Shown here: positions 51,518 through 63,240 of the stretch, in pieces
How the letters are laid out: every line of letters begins with the position of its first letter
Position numbering within the stretch: position 1 is the stretch's first letter
Source: Pachyseris speciosa
Lineage: Eukaryota; Cnidaria; Anthozoa; Scleractinia; Pachyseridae
Assembly (NCBI GenBank): GCA_016490735.1
Contig: JAEMWC010000662.1
Coordinates: 123,501-187,500 of the forward strand
Length of the DNA stretch: 64,000 nucleotides
Direction: 5' to 3'
Position numbers and translations under genes: made by a program
The notes under the pieces: generated by a model
The model's database searches: none
Seen by the model: only the letters and a program-made list of their open reading frames with translations
Told to the model about the DNA's origin: nothing

Positions 51518-52304
51518 TGATTAGGAGTAATGTGAAGTTTGAGTCCCAGAAAAAGTCCGAAGTCTCATTAATTACAGACATCAACATCTACAATATCATA
51601 TTTCACAAATACAAACTAGAAATGTGTGGCGCTTGGGCATACTCCGCGCACATTTCAAACATTTCTTTGTAAAAATCACAGTTTTTGAATGGTTTTATCA
51701 CATCGAGTTGAAGTCAGATTTATAAGAAACTTCTCTTAGTTTTGATATGGCGAATCTATCTTCGATCCCGGTTGTAGGTTTTAATCAAAATTAACAATTA
51801 TTCACTCTAGCTGCTCTTTTATTTAAGAAATTCAGTGAAAAACACTATCTCGCAGAGTATCCACAAGATAACTCTATAACACAGCAGAGCTCAGAAAAGA
51901 CTTCTTGCATTTTCTACTCTTCTGCAAGTGTGTGCCTTGAAGTCTCTTCTTTTTCTAAGAATCAATGGCAAAACGTGTGTTTAGGAACGCTAGGGAAAAC
52001 ATGTCATGTTTCAGATAGAGTAGCATCGAATGTCGTCTCACAGTTAAACGCGTAGGGAATTAATCGCAGAAGATTTATGCAATTGCTTTCGAATATTCTC
52101 GAAGTCAGTTAAGTGTTTTATACAGACTATACAAACGCAGTGTTACATTTGGCAGCTTTCTCATACGCCTTAGCAAGAAATGTTATAACCATAAGGCTTA
52201 CTTACCTCAATAAAGTATTCCAATCCCCTGACTCGTTCCCAGTCGTCCCTATTATTTTATATCGTTGAAAGTGGTGGTTGATGGGAAGCAGTTTCATCCT
52301 CCTC
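51518..52304. other. 3' flank of laminin exon 10 (unit B)
   Basis: Near copy of 21259-22044. The 102-codon frame of unit A is interrupted here by a stop (AATTAACAATT), which argues it is not a gene. Confidence 0.5.
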
Positions 52305-53095
52305 TCAACTCTTGAGATCTCTCTCTCACTCGTATCACACTCGCTTTAATTCCTTCACGGACGCAACACTAGGAAGTGGTTCTGCCATACGTCAAAGGCA
52401 CATGGGGGCTCTTCGCCGTTGCCTACAACAACAAGGCATACGGACTGTATTCAGATCTGACACAACTCTTAGATGCCACCTAGTGCGACCTAAGGACATT
52501 GTCGATCCAGTAAAACAAGACGGAGTAGTCTACAAGATTCCCTGCGAATGTGGTAAGGTTTATATTGGAGAGACGGGAAGATCTATGCATGAACGGATCA
52601 AGGAACACGATAGAGACATACGGCTTGCTCGATCCCAATCCTCCGCCGTTTCAGAACATAGCAACGCGACCGGACATTATCCGCTCTGGAACGAAGTTAA
52701 ATTTATTGACCGAGAGCCACATTTGTACACACATTGCTATTCACGTAAGACTTCACCCTAACAACATTAACAGGGACAGTGGAATTGAAATTCCTGAAGC
52801 GTGGATGCCCACGATCAAACAACACAACAGCCGATCAGTACCAAAGCGGACCGCTGAGGGAACAATTTCTGGTCTGAACGACAAGGATCCAAATCCTCCA
52901 ATCAACACCAGCCTAAGCGAGGATCGAAACGCACCAATTACCACCAGCCACGGTGCTTCTTATGCTCACACGCAGCCAGTCGACACCATCGCCTGATGAA
53001 GACTAGCAGTATAGCGGTCGAAAAGTCGCGATCCACATCTTTGTGACTCAATCGTGAGACAAAAGATTAACTCAGCTATCATTTGAAACCACGAC
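52305..53095 (+). mobile_element. Penelope-like element 3' fragment, uninterrupted (unit B)
   Basis: The 52312-52761 frame includes the GIY-YIG endonuclease: VYKIPCECGKVYIGETGRSM, IKEHDRDIRLA, SEHSNATGHYPLWNEVKF. A frameshift near 52730-52750 passes to the frame reading LHPNNINRDSGIEIPEAWMP, the usual PLE C-terminus. The RT domain is missing. 52663-52668 is the empty site for the Polinton-like element of unit A. The 3' end has an intact-looking hammerhead. Confidence 0.9.
52978..53048 (+). ncRNA. PLE hammerhead ribozyme, core intact (unit B)
   Basis: Core boxes CTGATGA and GAAA, helix II GAC(T)...(G)GTC, helix I ATCGC/GCGAT then AGTC/GACT after an internal loop, and cleavage site GTC at 53025-53027. 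Helix III is a single pair with a 2-nt loop, so activity would need a dimer, as proposed for PLE ribozymes. Confidence 0.75.
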
Positions 53096-53114
53096 TAGGA
53101 TGACGAACACCTTT

Positions 53115-53351
53115 CATAGTAATTTTTCGTAGTTTAGCCTTTTTGCAGGCGGGTATCGTTTGTACTGGGCATCTCCTTCGCCTTTTAACTTAGCGTTGTA
53201 CGCCTTACCCGCCGGAGTATCTGCTCAAGGGCTAGCGTTTGACTCTCCTGTAGGCCCCCAGTTCTTGCACTTCGGTAGATAAGGGCTATCCAGAAGGCCA
53301 CGGCCGATCCAGCGCCATATCCAGCACCAACCCCAGAACCTCCGCTATTGT
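53115..53351 (-). pseudogene. POP1: POP1 POPLD-domain exon with two deletions (unit B)
   Basis: Same exon as 28955-29247. A 24-bp in-frame deletion between CAG repeats removes the WDVILPAG core. A 31-bp deletion after GTATCTG (removing the part encoding LFPNDF) breaks the frame. TCTAG acceptor kept. This copy cannot form a POPLD domain. Confidence 0.85.
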
Positions 53352-53735
53352 CTAGAAGAAGAAATAAATGGTCTTGGTCAAACGTCTCTAGTCGCTTTGA
53401 AAAGAGCAGTTCTGTTAAGCTCTGCTAACAATGTGTACGTCACTCTAGTTCTAATCACACAATTTGTTTCCGAGGTCATTTTTACTGGACATTTCACAAG
53501 GCTGGAAACAACCTGTTTTGATTCCTTATTAGTGTAGATTCCCGACCTTAAAATCTATAGCATCCTAGCTTGTAAACGAGAAAGAGAAAACTGGACATGG
53601 TCCGAAAAAAGAAGTTATCTCGACACAAAAAATACAAGTCACTAAACCGCGCTTTGAATTTGGAATGCAAATTTCAACTTTTCCGTCTTTGTTTTTTCTT
53701 CTTCTTCACATTTTCAGCCTACAAGTTTTACTTAC

Positions 53736-54014
53736 CAGAACAGCCTGGTTGCTGTATGAGCAGCAAGGGAATATGGGAAATCTCATCCTCGCTTAGTTCC
53801 AGCCGGGAACCTGGCACTAGGAGCTCGGACCTCTTTTGGTTCAACTCCTGTTCGGAGATTTTGGTTTCTTTGACTTCAAGACGAACTTTTTCATCCAACA
53901 CAGCTGAACTCGCAACATCTGTTGGCCAGTGGGCCAGTAAATGTTCAAAAGATGGCTTCTTGTGTTTCGTTTGAAGTGTGTCAACTGCTTCATCATCATT
54001 ACAGAATGATTCTT
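53736..54014 (-). CDS. POP1: POP1 exon upstream of POPLD, intact frame (unit B)
   Basis: Acceptor CCACAG and donor G|GTAAGT. Reads ESFCNDDEAVDTLQTKHKKP, LVPGSRLELSEDEISHIPLL and ends LIQQPGCSG, in phase with the POPLD exon. IPLLLIQQPG is the recognisable POP1 stretch before POPLD. 279 bp with phase 2/1 ends. Intact itself, but the following exon in this unit is broken. Confidence 0.8.
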
Positions 54015-54329
54015 CTGTGGAGCAAACAAAAAAGCAGTAAGAAAACCGTAGGCTTGACTGAACAAATTCAACAACCTCGTTCCTAGGCTCCTCTCTCTTC
54101 CTCCCTCGAGAAAGTAGCCTGATTGTGACTGTTCACATGTCCATGTGTACAAATCAAATCCGCACAGAGGGTGGGTCCTCGACTTTCTGGAGCAAACTTA
54201 ACTCTCCTGCTCCTCCCTTCAATCATTTTTTTTCTGGAATCTGCAAAAATCTAGCACACACGGTACTAGCCGCAACCAGGGTACTTTCTCGAGGGAGGAA
54301 GGAAAAGGACCCTGGAAACGAGGTTGCAA

Positions 54330-56271
54330 ATTTAAATGATTCAAGTGATCGGGATAAAAGCAGTAAAATCGAGGTTTTTCAACAGAAAATGACTCTCAAA
54401 TTTAGAAAATATGCTTTACTCTTTATATCAGCCAAAACAGATTTTTATAAGTAACTCCTAAGACTATATTGTTCTGTCATCTGCGTGGCAGGTGGTGGAG
54501 TAATGCATAGCATGACCTGGAGTGGTGCTCAAGAAAGAGGAGACCCATCAAGAGGAGAGGAAAAAGGCCATATAGTATATAGAATAGGATTATCCTGTGA
54601 ATCTGTACACGGCTCAGAAGATCAGCGATTTGACTCATCAGAGAACAGGGCTTTACAATTTTAAAGGACATAAACATGAAGTAGCTGAGGAGAACACTAG
54701 GCCACATATCAGTGCAGGAGGGCAAGAAAGTGGGGGCATGATAAGAGATCTTCCCACTTTTCCCTTGCACAAACACATCATCCATCCAAAACGTTACACC
54801 TTACATAATACCGTATTTCCTCGAATAAGCGCACAGGTGTTTATTTAAAATTTCAGCCAAAAGGGAGGAAAAATAATTTTTAGGTTTCCCTTCAACTAAC
54901 TGTAACTTTATTTTGGATAAGGCACCTAAAAGAACACTGCGAGCGCATGGAAATGGAAATAATTGGAAGCGATTTAACAGATAATAAACTGCTCTCTTAC
55001 ACGTACTGATGCCGGTCTAGGTGAACCTTAAAAGATTAGAAAGTGACAAAATGAACAGAAGCAGGTTTTCCTTCTATCTCTATTATATAAGAAAGTGAGG
55101 TTGAGGAGGAAGGGGAGGGGGGGGGGGGGGGGGTGATGTCGAAATTCTAGTTGTGCAAATTTTAGCTTTCATGCATTCTTTGAACCATTGACTCCCAAGC
55201 ATTTTGCCGAAAAACGCCTGTTGAAGCCCTTCGAGCCGTTCTCTGGCCAGATTCTAGCCAAAATTGCCCAAAACTCTGTTTGCTGGTGGAGTTTATCGCG
55301 CTCTTCTGTTCCTGATGCTTGCTATTAGCTTTCAAAGTTCGGGCATGCGCAGAAAGCAAAATCTTACCTTTCGCTTTCCCTCCTCGCTTTTTCTTTCGCT
55401 TTTCTTGCCTCGCTTTCTTTTTCTCTTGCTGGGCATTTCCTGGGCTTCCTTTCGGTGGGGAAAGATTTGTGGAAAACTTTTAGGATCATAGGATTAGGTG
55501 GGTAGTGGAACAAGATTTTCATTTAAATTTTCGGCTCAACGTCACTTGGTTTTTTCGCGTTTTCTTCGGCCTGCTGGGCGGAATCGTATTCCCCCTACAC
55601 ATGCTACATGGAAAAGTTGTCCATGAACATTAAACCTGATGACGTCACAAGCAGTACAAGGGACGTGGTTCTGCGCGGCCGGTTTTGGCCGGCACGGGTG
55701 TCAGTGGGTTAAACTTGCTGTAAGCGCTCGTTGTAAGATTAGTCAGTCGTCTCCAGCTCGCGTACGGTAGGGACTGGGACTTGTTTCAAAACATTATGAG
55801 TTATTGGGCGGTTTCCATTGAGCATAAAATAACCGGTACAAATTTTCTGAATTTTCGCTGGTCGAATGGAAAGCGTCCGACCACGTCCCAGAATTCTAGG
55901 TCACGTGCATTGACTTGCTGAAAGTGCTTCGTCCGTTTATTGGTTTTTCCGCTTGTCCACGTGAGCTCACGCCCGGTAGGGAGACTAAAACCGATATCTA
56001 TCGCGAATGGAACACGAAGATTTCGGTAATTCTGTAAATTCCGGCAAAGAGGGTGCACATAAAACGTATTCCTAAATTTTCGGAAACTTTTCCCGGAACT
56101 TTGCCCGTTCCATTTGATTTCCAACCGGAAATCTCGAAAATTTTGGTTGAATGGAAAGTACCCTTGGAGAGCACATGGCGAGCGAGGTTGTTTACCTGTA
56201 ATCGAGGGTTCGGGCCAATTAAAACAGTTGTTTACCAGAGTGTTTGAATCAATTCGTGAGTTTATTGTCAG
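54330..56271. other. Flank and BEL leader/LTR-like sequence (unit B)
   Basis: Copy of 30800-32732, with no gene recognised. Poly-G run at 55118-55133 (longer than in A). The last ~500 bp lead directly into the BEL leader at 56272, so part of it is probably the BEL 5' LTR. I could not find its outer end or a second LTR. Confidence 0.5.
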
Positions 56272-56320
56272 AAAAAAACAGTTCCGACAAAGTGGCGACC
56301 CTGTTAGCTAGGACTTAATC

Positions 56321-56980
56321 ATGCCAACAACCGTGGAAGTGAAGGAGAAAACGATCGGTAACAAACTGAAGGTGTTGAAACTGACACATGAAGGATCAGA
56401 GAAAATCGCTGGAACTAAATCATTAAAACCAGTTCAGAGACATCGCAAGCTTCTCGAGAGCAAAGTGGAGGAGTGTCATGAGACAAAGGCGAGAGTACAG
56501 GAACTGAGACTTGAACGAGGGGATGAGGAGGACGACATTCGAGCGTGGAGCACAGAGGTTGAAAAGCGCTTGGGGGAGTACGAAAGGACGGTCGAAGGGC
56601 TAGAAGAGTCGGAGCGAAGTTTAAGGGAAAGAGAAAGGAGAGAAATTCAAGAGGAGGAAGAAAATTCAAGATGGGAGATTAAGAAGAAGTTTGAGGCAAA
56701 AGCTGAGGAGAAAGATAGCAATGATGCAGGTAAACCGAAAGCTAAATTACCTAAACTTGTCATCACGAAATTCCAAGGGACGCATCTGGACTGGCAAAGG
56801 TTTTGGGGGCAGTTTGAAGCGGAGATAGACAAGTCAGACATTGGCGCAGTTGCCAAATTCTCATATTTGAAAGAATTACTTGTGCCAAGGGTCAGAGCCA
56901 CCATAGATGGGTCACCATTAAACAGCGAGGGTTATGTAAGAGCAAAAAACATACTGAAGACCGAATATGTCACCAATTGA
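56321..56980 (+). pseudogene. BEL/Pao gag, N-terminal part
   Basis: 219-aa frame from MPTTVEVKEKTIGNKLKVLK. Long charged coiled-coil region (residues ~45-140), then KLPKLVITKFQGTHLDWQRF and FWGQFEAEIDKSDIGAVAKFSYL, the hallmark of the BEL/Pao gag domain (DUF1759 type). The frame is lost near 56970; EVANAHMQNIMGLPVIS continues in another frame, and further shifts follow near 57130-57290. Confidence 0.85.
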
Positions 56981-57339
56981 AGTGGCTAATGCACATATGC
57001 AGAACATAATGGGACTGCCAGTCATCTCAGTAACAAACCCAGCGAGAATCAGTGAATTTTATGAGAAGCTGGTAACAAACATTCAGACACTAGAGAGCAT
57101 GGGCAAGGAGAAAGAGATAAGTTGGTTAGACCAACTCTAGACAAATTACCAGGCATCAGAGCTGACCTTGTGAGGCTAGATGAAGATTGGCAAGAGTGGG
57201 GGTTTCCACAGTTAGTGGAGGCTTTGAGAAAGTGGTGTGAGAGAAACCCAGTGCCTCTGGATAGCCACAGGGTTAATTGGGAACTCTGGGAGGTATGACA
57301 AAGGCGGCGATCGGGCATTTCAAGCTAAACAAGAGGATT

Positions 57340-57519
57340 GGAAATCCAAACCTTGTAAATCAATGAAACATAGATTAATTTATTGTATAAGGATCAAAGA
57401 CTGAGGTAGCAGATAGAAGAACGGGCTTTTGAGTACCAACAAGTTATGTTACAACTGTACTGGAACAAAACATCGAGCTGCCGCCTCTGTCCAAGACCAC
57501 TTGTCAGAAGTGTAATGGC
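57340..57519. repeat. 180-bp direct repeat, copy 1, in BEL element
   Basis: GGAAATCCAAACCTTGTAAA to CAGAAGTGTAATGGC, nearly identical to 57905-58084. Contains the region of the first Cys knuckle. Confidence 0.92.
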
Positions 57520-57585
57520 AAACATCACACTTCAATTTGTGACAAGAACTCTAGCCAGTTAATATTAGCAACAGGGGAGGGCTCA

Positions 57586-57969
57586 GTGGTGTATCCAGTA
57601 GTAGTCGTGAAAGTAGAGGGAATTAGGTGCAGAGCATTATTGGACACTGGTGCGGGAAGCTCATATGCATTAGCTACACTGATTGAGCGACTGAACAGGC
57701 AACCTGATCACCAGAAGTACAAAAAAATCGAGATGATGACGACGACAACAGGCCAAAAAATAGAAATGTACAAGGTGCAAATATCTAACGTCAAGGGTAA
57801 TTTTAGCCTGCCCACTACCCTGAGTAAAGTTGACAAAGGTGTCCTGCTGATAATTCCCAGCCCGCGATACACGGAAATAGTCTTACAGCACCAATATTTT
57901 CGGAGGAAATCCAAACCTTGTAAATCAATGAAACATAGATTAATTTATTGTATAAGGATCAAAGACTGA
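57586..57969 (+). pseudogene. BEL/Pao retropepsin-like fragment
   Basis: The frame gives VEGIRCRALLDTGAGSSYAL with the DTGAGSS aspartic-protease motif. It runs on through the flap-like region to SPRYTEIVLQHQYFRR, after which the 180-bp repeat replaces the expected sequence. Confidence 0.8.
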
Positions 57970-58084
57970 GGTAGCAGATAGAAGAACGGGCTTTTGAGTA
58001 CCAACAAGTTATGTTACAACTGTACTGGAACAAAACATCGAGCTGCCGCCTCTGTCCAAGACCACTTGCCAGAAGTGTAATGGC
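57905..58084. repeat. 180-bp direct repeat, copy 2, in BEL element
   Basis: Differs from copy 1 by very few bases (TTGTC/TTGCC). It replaces protease/RT sequence, as template switching during reverse transcription would do. Confidence 0.9.
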
Positions 58085-58396
58085 CCACAACATTTGTAGC
58101 AAAGATGATCTATAGAGAGGCATGTGAACAACACCTCGTGCGGGATGCAGTAGTACCAGAGAAACTGGAGAAACAGTGGGAAAAGCTCCTGAAAAGCCTG
58201 CCCGATGAAGTCAGAATTCCCCGTAGTCTAGTTACAGCCAAAGAACCAGTCCAGGCTATTGATTAACACGTGTTTGGTGATACTAGTGGGGCGCGAACAG
58301 CGGCGGCTGTATATGCAGCAGTTTATCAAGAATCGAGCGCTAACCAGGGTCTGGTCGCAGCAAAACCTTGTTTAGCAAAGAAAGGGCTAACGATCC

Positions 58397-59252
58397 TAAA
58401 CTAACTTCTAATAAATTGACATTTTAACTTCTAATATATTAACATTGAATACTAAGAAATCTAATTATGTCATCTTCCGACCCTACCAAAAGAAAATCCA
58501 AAATATTTCCCAAATTTGTATATTTGATTATGACTCAAAAAAAAAAATGTAAACCTTGAATACAAAGACTGTATTAAGTATTTAGGCGTTCTTATTGATG
58601 AAAACCTTTCCTTGAAGAACCATATTGATTCTGTTATAACCAAAATAAGTAAAAATGTTGGAATGTTAAGTAAACTAAGACATTATATACCATTTTGTGT
58701 TCTTATAAATATCTATAATGCTTATAACACGTTATCTCTCCTATGGACTTATTTCCTGGGGCTACGCCTCTAAAACACATCTAAATAAACTCACTTTTCT
58801 ACAGAAGCGCGCCCTACGCTTGATTTACTTTGCAGACAAATGAGCACGCTGGCCCTCTATTTGTCAAAACTAACGTTTTACCTTTAAGTTTTCTTTATAT
58901 CCAAGCGCTTTCAAACTTAATGTATGATATAAATGTAAAACAAGCATCGTCAAATATTCTAAATCTTTTCTGTACAACTTCTAGCATACACAAATATGCT
59001 ACCCGCTCATTATTAAAAACTCTATAATAGAGCGACAAAAATACTCTTTTTCACGTGTTGGAGCAAAAGTCTGGAATGGGATACCTGAAAGAATAAAAAC
59101 GTTGTCCAAAATAGTTTAAGAAATAAATAAAAAGAGTACTATTAACATTTTGAAAACTGAAGATAGTTACATTGAAATCGATAAAATAATATTTGATCTA
59201 AAGAATCATTAGAGAAGACACAATTGCAAGTACCTTTAGTATCTTAGTATCT

Positions 59253-59292
<40 letters not shown>

Positions 59293-59460
59293 GTTTGTTT
59301 AATTTCGCACAAATACACTTATCTTTTTTGTTTCTTTTTTAATCCTGTACTGTAATGTAATTGCCTCTGTTTCAATAGACTGGCCTGCCACGATTAGCTA
59401 AGCTACCTGTAGGTCAGTCTAAATTGTAATATTTCTATCTATTTTATTTTAATTAAACTT
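58397..59460 (+). mobile_element. 5'-truncated non-LTR retrotransposon (CR1/L2-like) nested in BEL
   Basis: Frames give KYLGVLIDENLSLKNHIDSV and ITKISKNVGMLSKLRHY, the thumb/post-RT region of CR1/L2-clade reverse transcriptases, with several frameshifts and stops after. A CT microsatellite lies at 59254-59288. BEL RNase H-region sequence resumes at 59461. I found no clear target-site duplication. Confidence 0.78.
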
Positions 59461-60140
59461 TATGAACCTTATGATTCCAAGGCTGGAACTTGTAGCAACC
59501 CACATGGCAGCCAATCTTATTGATAACGTGAGAAATGCGTTGGAGGGTTGTGCTGTGAGGTCGGTGTACGGATGGACAGATAGTATAGTGGCACTTCACT
59601 GGATTTCTGGAAAAAGGAAACTACAAACAGTTCGTATCAAACAGAGTGGCTCAGATCAATGCCAAGGATTGCATTCAGTGGGGCCATTTGAGTTCAGGCT
59701 TTACCTTTTCAAATATGCATGTAGTACTTGGAGAAGAAGAATGGAGAATAGGTGGAGAAATCACAAAAACAATTTTGATGTTTCTCTCCCTATCGGCTGA
59801 CAGATCTATGTTTCTCAGCAAGAGATCTGAATTAAAAAAAAAACTACTTAACGCTGGTGCAAAAATCCGTTCTTTGCAGGCAGAAACAGGATCCCGCCAA
59901 TCAAATTTCGTTGCGGCTTATTTGCCTCATGACCCTTTGGGTTGTGCGACAAAATGTGATTAATCATGGCAAATTAGCTGCAATGGGAACCATTCATTTC
60001 TGCGAATGAGGTTCTTGTCGTCAAAGTGAAAGCTGCAGATCACTTTCAGGCTTTACCTTTTCAAATCTACATGTAGTACTTGGAGAAGACCAATGGAGAA
60101 AAGGTCGAGAAATCACAAAAACAATTTGATGTTGCTCTCA
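59461..60140 (+). pseudogene. BEL/Pao RNase H-region fragment, resumed after the LINE
   Basis: IPRLELVATHMAANLIDNVR and WTDSIVALHWISGKRK fit the BEL RNase H/peptidase-A17 region. The downstream text is rearranged: a ~100-bp stretch (CAGGCTTTACCTTTTCAAAT...) at about 59695-59800 recurs at about 60045-60140. Confidence 0.75.
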
Positions 60141-60695
60141 TCATCTTTTTATAGTGAAAGTCAGAGTTGCAGACAAATTTGTTGTTTACCAGCGAACCCT
60201 GGTTTTTAATTTTAATTTTAATGTTTTAGTATCTGTAGAAGTGACCCGTCGCAAACTAATATTAACTTTATTTTGATCATGTCTCCAAGGTGGATTTTCA
60301 CAGGGAGGGGCTCTTGCCCTTTATACAGCATTCACATGGATAAGACTCTTGGTGGTATCTTGGCTCTGAGTTGCTGGCGTCCCCTACATAAATCCGTTCC
60401 TGGGGTTGGCATTAATTGTAACTTAACACTTTACTTGTCGATTAGGGCCGGCTCGTTCGAAAGCTGATTAACCCTAATCCAAGATTAAAAATTAACTAAG
60501 TAGTTTATTTTTTTATCCACGAACGCTGTTCAACGCTGATATTCTGCATAGTTTTGGGATGCCAATCCTGAAAACCAAAAAGAAGCAAAAGAACCTTTCA
60601 TCCAAAAGTTAAAAAACTGCAACCTGTGTTTACACTAATCTTGGATTAAGTTAATTGGCTTTTGAACATTACCGAGCCCAGTTCTTGAGATTGTT
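60141..60695. other. Non-coding, possible small fold-back element
   Basis: AACCCTAATCCAAGATTA (60470-60488) and AATCTTGGATTAAG (about 60639-60653) form an inverted pair that may bound a MITE. No gene seen. Confidence 0.45.
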
Positions 60696-61089
60696 CTTTA
60701 AAGGAGCAGTGTCACCGGGATTTTTGCTGTTTTTGGTTCAATTCTGCCAAAATTACTGCCTTTTACCTGTTATCGTGCAAAAAATGCTCCTACAGAATCA
60801 GCAAGATGAATTCCAATGAAATTTTAGCAGGGAGAGCTAACCATAATAATTTTTTTGGTGATTTTTCAATGCATAGCTTGAAATTTTGAAAAAACTTGCC
60901 AGTTTTTTCAAATTTCAATCCATTTCCATCCTCGTCATCTTAGATGAAATACAGGAGTTTATAGTGTCAATGCAGTACTACAGTCTTTGGCAACAAAACT
61001 AGACCATTATTTTAAGGTTTTCACCGATACATTGGCAGTTTTAAGCTTTTAAAATGATGGTACAAAAGCGTGACACTGCCCCTTTAAGG
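60696..61089. mobile_element. ~394-bp MITE with CTTTAAAGG-type ends
   Basis: Inverted ends CTTTAAAGGAGCAGTGTCAC and GTGACACTGCCCCTTTAAGG. Interior AT-rich and non-coding. No certain TSD. Confidence 0.82.
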
Positions 61090-61299
61090 TACTGCCAAGT
61101 TCGGAGATATCATTAAGTGGCCAAACTCAAAACCGGTTTGAGCTATCATTGTACAATAATTACAGTGTATAACAAACAGGTACCAAATTTGGATATAATA
61201 AAAAAATTATCGTTTGTGGCCAAACTCAAAACTTTGAGCTATCATTTATACAATAATTATAACAAACAGTAACAGAGGAAAGTTTTAGTCAAGTCAAGT

Positions 61300-63240
61300 T
61301 TCAAGTCAAGTCAAGTTTATTGTGTCTATACACTTAGCTTTTGTGAGGACAATCTCACCAGCTAGTTTTCAGGTATAACACAGAAAGTAAAAGTGAAAAG
61401 AACTAGATTGAAATAATGTTTACAATAAATAACTAAGAATAATATAAGATTAAAAATACATTTGTTAAAATCTATTTACATAAGACTAGATATAACGTTT
61501 CATAAAATAAGGTCAAGCTAAAACTAATCAATAATACAAGGTGTGAAATATAACGGTCATATCAAACCTGACAAGTCTAATTTTTTAATAGTATTTTTAA
61601 AAAACCTTTAAAGGTCGAATAGTTCTATATGAGTCAGGCATTAAGTTCCATAGTTTTGGCGCCGTAAAGCTCCACGATTTTAAGCCATAAGTTGTAGTTT
61701 TGGCCGTTGGCAGCTTTAAAATGTCGTTTCCTCTTAGGTCGTAATTACCGTTTCTATATCCAATCAGTTCTTTGATACTCTTTGGTGCGTGATCACTATT
61801 TATAACCTTGAAAACCGTGCAGACTATTTTAGCGAGTCGTTGATTCACAAGTGATGGTAAGCCTATTTTATCAAGTAGTTTACAGTAGGGCGTTTGTTTT
61901 TCATTAAAGACAAAACGGAGGGCGCGCTCGTTAACGTTTTCTAGCTTTGCAGTGGCGTTCAGTTTATTGCAGAAATGCCATGTCTCTGAACAGTAGTTGA
62001 AGTGCAGATTAATAAGTGCGAGATAAAGACACTTTCTTGTTTCAATTGGAAGGATCTTTTTCATTCGTTTGAATACAGCGATCTGCTGGGAGACTTTCCT
62101 GACTTTCCTGCGTACATTTGCTTTGTGCCTCTCGAATTTCATTTTGTCGTCAATGGTGACACCGAGCATTTCGAGATCTTCAGTAAGAGGAATAGTCGTG
62201 TTTTCGCAGTGGAATTGTGGCGTAACCTGTGGCTTTCCCATTACTATTGTTTGGTATTTAAAGGTATTCCTCTTCACTCCGTTTTGCTCGTACCACTGAT
62301 CAACGTTTGCGAGATCCGCATTTATAACCTCTTCTACTTTCTCCGCCGTTCTGTCAGCAAAACATATCTGTGTATCGTCAGCATAAGCGGATAATCTGCT
62401 CTGTTTGACAGCGTAAACAAGATCATTCATAAATATATTAGTATCGTTCAGTTTGAGAATTGATCACTTAATCTGACCCGCTGACGTCGATTAGTGAGGC
62501 AGTCATGAATCAAATCGGTGGTTTTGTCGTCAGCTCCGTAGCACTTACGTTTTGCCACTATCAGTTCGTGTGGCAAGGTGTCAAATGCCTAGGAAAGGTC
62601 CATTGACACAATTCCAATGATATTGTCTTGATCGAGTTCCCTCCTCCACTGTTCTGTGAGGCTAAGAAGAGCAGTATCAGTTCCGTGATTCTTCCTGTAT
62701 GCGAATACGTGTTCGTGAAAAATGTCTTCGAAATAATGACTAATTCTGGAATGAATTAGCGTTTCGAAAATTTTCGAGAAAGACGGTAGTACAGTTATCG
62801 GTCTGTAATTTGATTTCGTTAAGAAACAATCCTTCTTGAAAACTGGTGAGACTTCACCGAGTTTCCATTGTTGAGGTATCCTGGAATTCTCCAGGATGTA
62901 GTTAAAAAGTTCGCTGAAAGGGTAGCCAAGAATTTCGGCTGATTCCTTGATTGCTCATGGTAAAATCTTATCATAGCCCGTTGCCTTGTTCGTTTTGGCT
63001 TTCAACATCGCTTCCTTCACTTCAATTGGATTTGTTTTCTTTAAGGACAACGGAGGTTTAGGTGTTGAATTTTGCTGTATGTGAGAAAGATCAGGAGTGG
63101 GTTTTTCGCACTCGAATTTCTTTGTTCTGTATGACCAAAGCTTGTGAAAAAGTTATTTAAAGTTTCAGCCACCTCTCTTTGGTCTCATATGATCCTTTCA
63201 TTGTCCTTCAGCACAATACGCCCGTTGTGTTTACTTTCAC
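61300..63240 (-). mobile_element. Second non-LTR retrotransposon fragment (RT), minus strand
   Basis: The longest frame, 61597-62430, has SAYADDTQICFAD (the F/YADD active site), LEMLGVTIDDKMKFERH and the C-terminal NYCSETWHFC...ALRFVF...LPSLVNQRLA pattern of CR1/L2-like RTs. Further upstream (62460-63200) lie NYRPITVLPSFSKIFE and AFDTLPHELIVAKRK, with stop codons, and the segment between that domain and YADD is deleted. The 3' UTR (61300-61597) ends with TCAAG repeats at 61290-61320. Dead copy. Confidence 0.82.

Larger units (their letters stand above)
32733..56271 (+). repeat. Direct large duplication, unit B
   Basis: Collinear with unit A. It starts inside the MITE at GGTAGACGG and ends at TTTATTGTCAG, after which sequence continues into a BEL element. 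Unit B alone has the full deleted-Polinton footprint with nested Ngaro-like element and the SINE at 46699-47006. It lacks the long Polinton-like element, the retrozymes and 162 bp of the PLE. Confidence 0.95.
56272..58396 (+). mobile_element. BEL/Pao retrotransposon, 5' part, decayed
   Basis: The leader contains TGGCGACCCTG just before the gag ATG, a likely primer-binding site. gag (56321-56980) is followed by frame-broken gag continuation, a zinc knuckle (CQKCNGKHHTSIC) and a retropepsin-like segment, then RT-downstream sequence with HVFGDTSGARTAAAVYAAVY at about 58260. Most of the RT is missing. The LINE at 58397-59460 splits the next part. Confidence 0.82.

Noticed and set aside
62002..62394. 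Plus-strand 130-aa gene
   Set aside because: Antisense shadow of the LINE reverse transcriptase on the minus strand.
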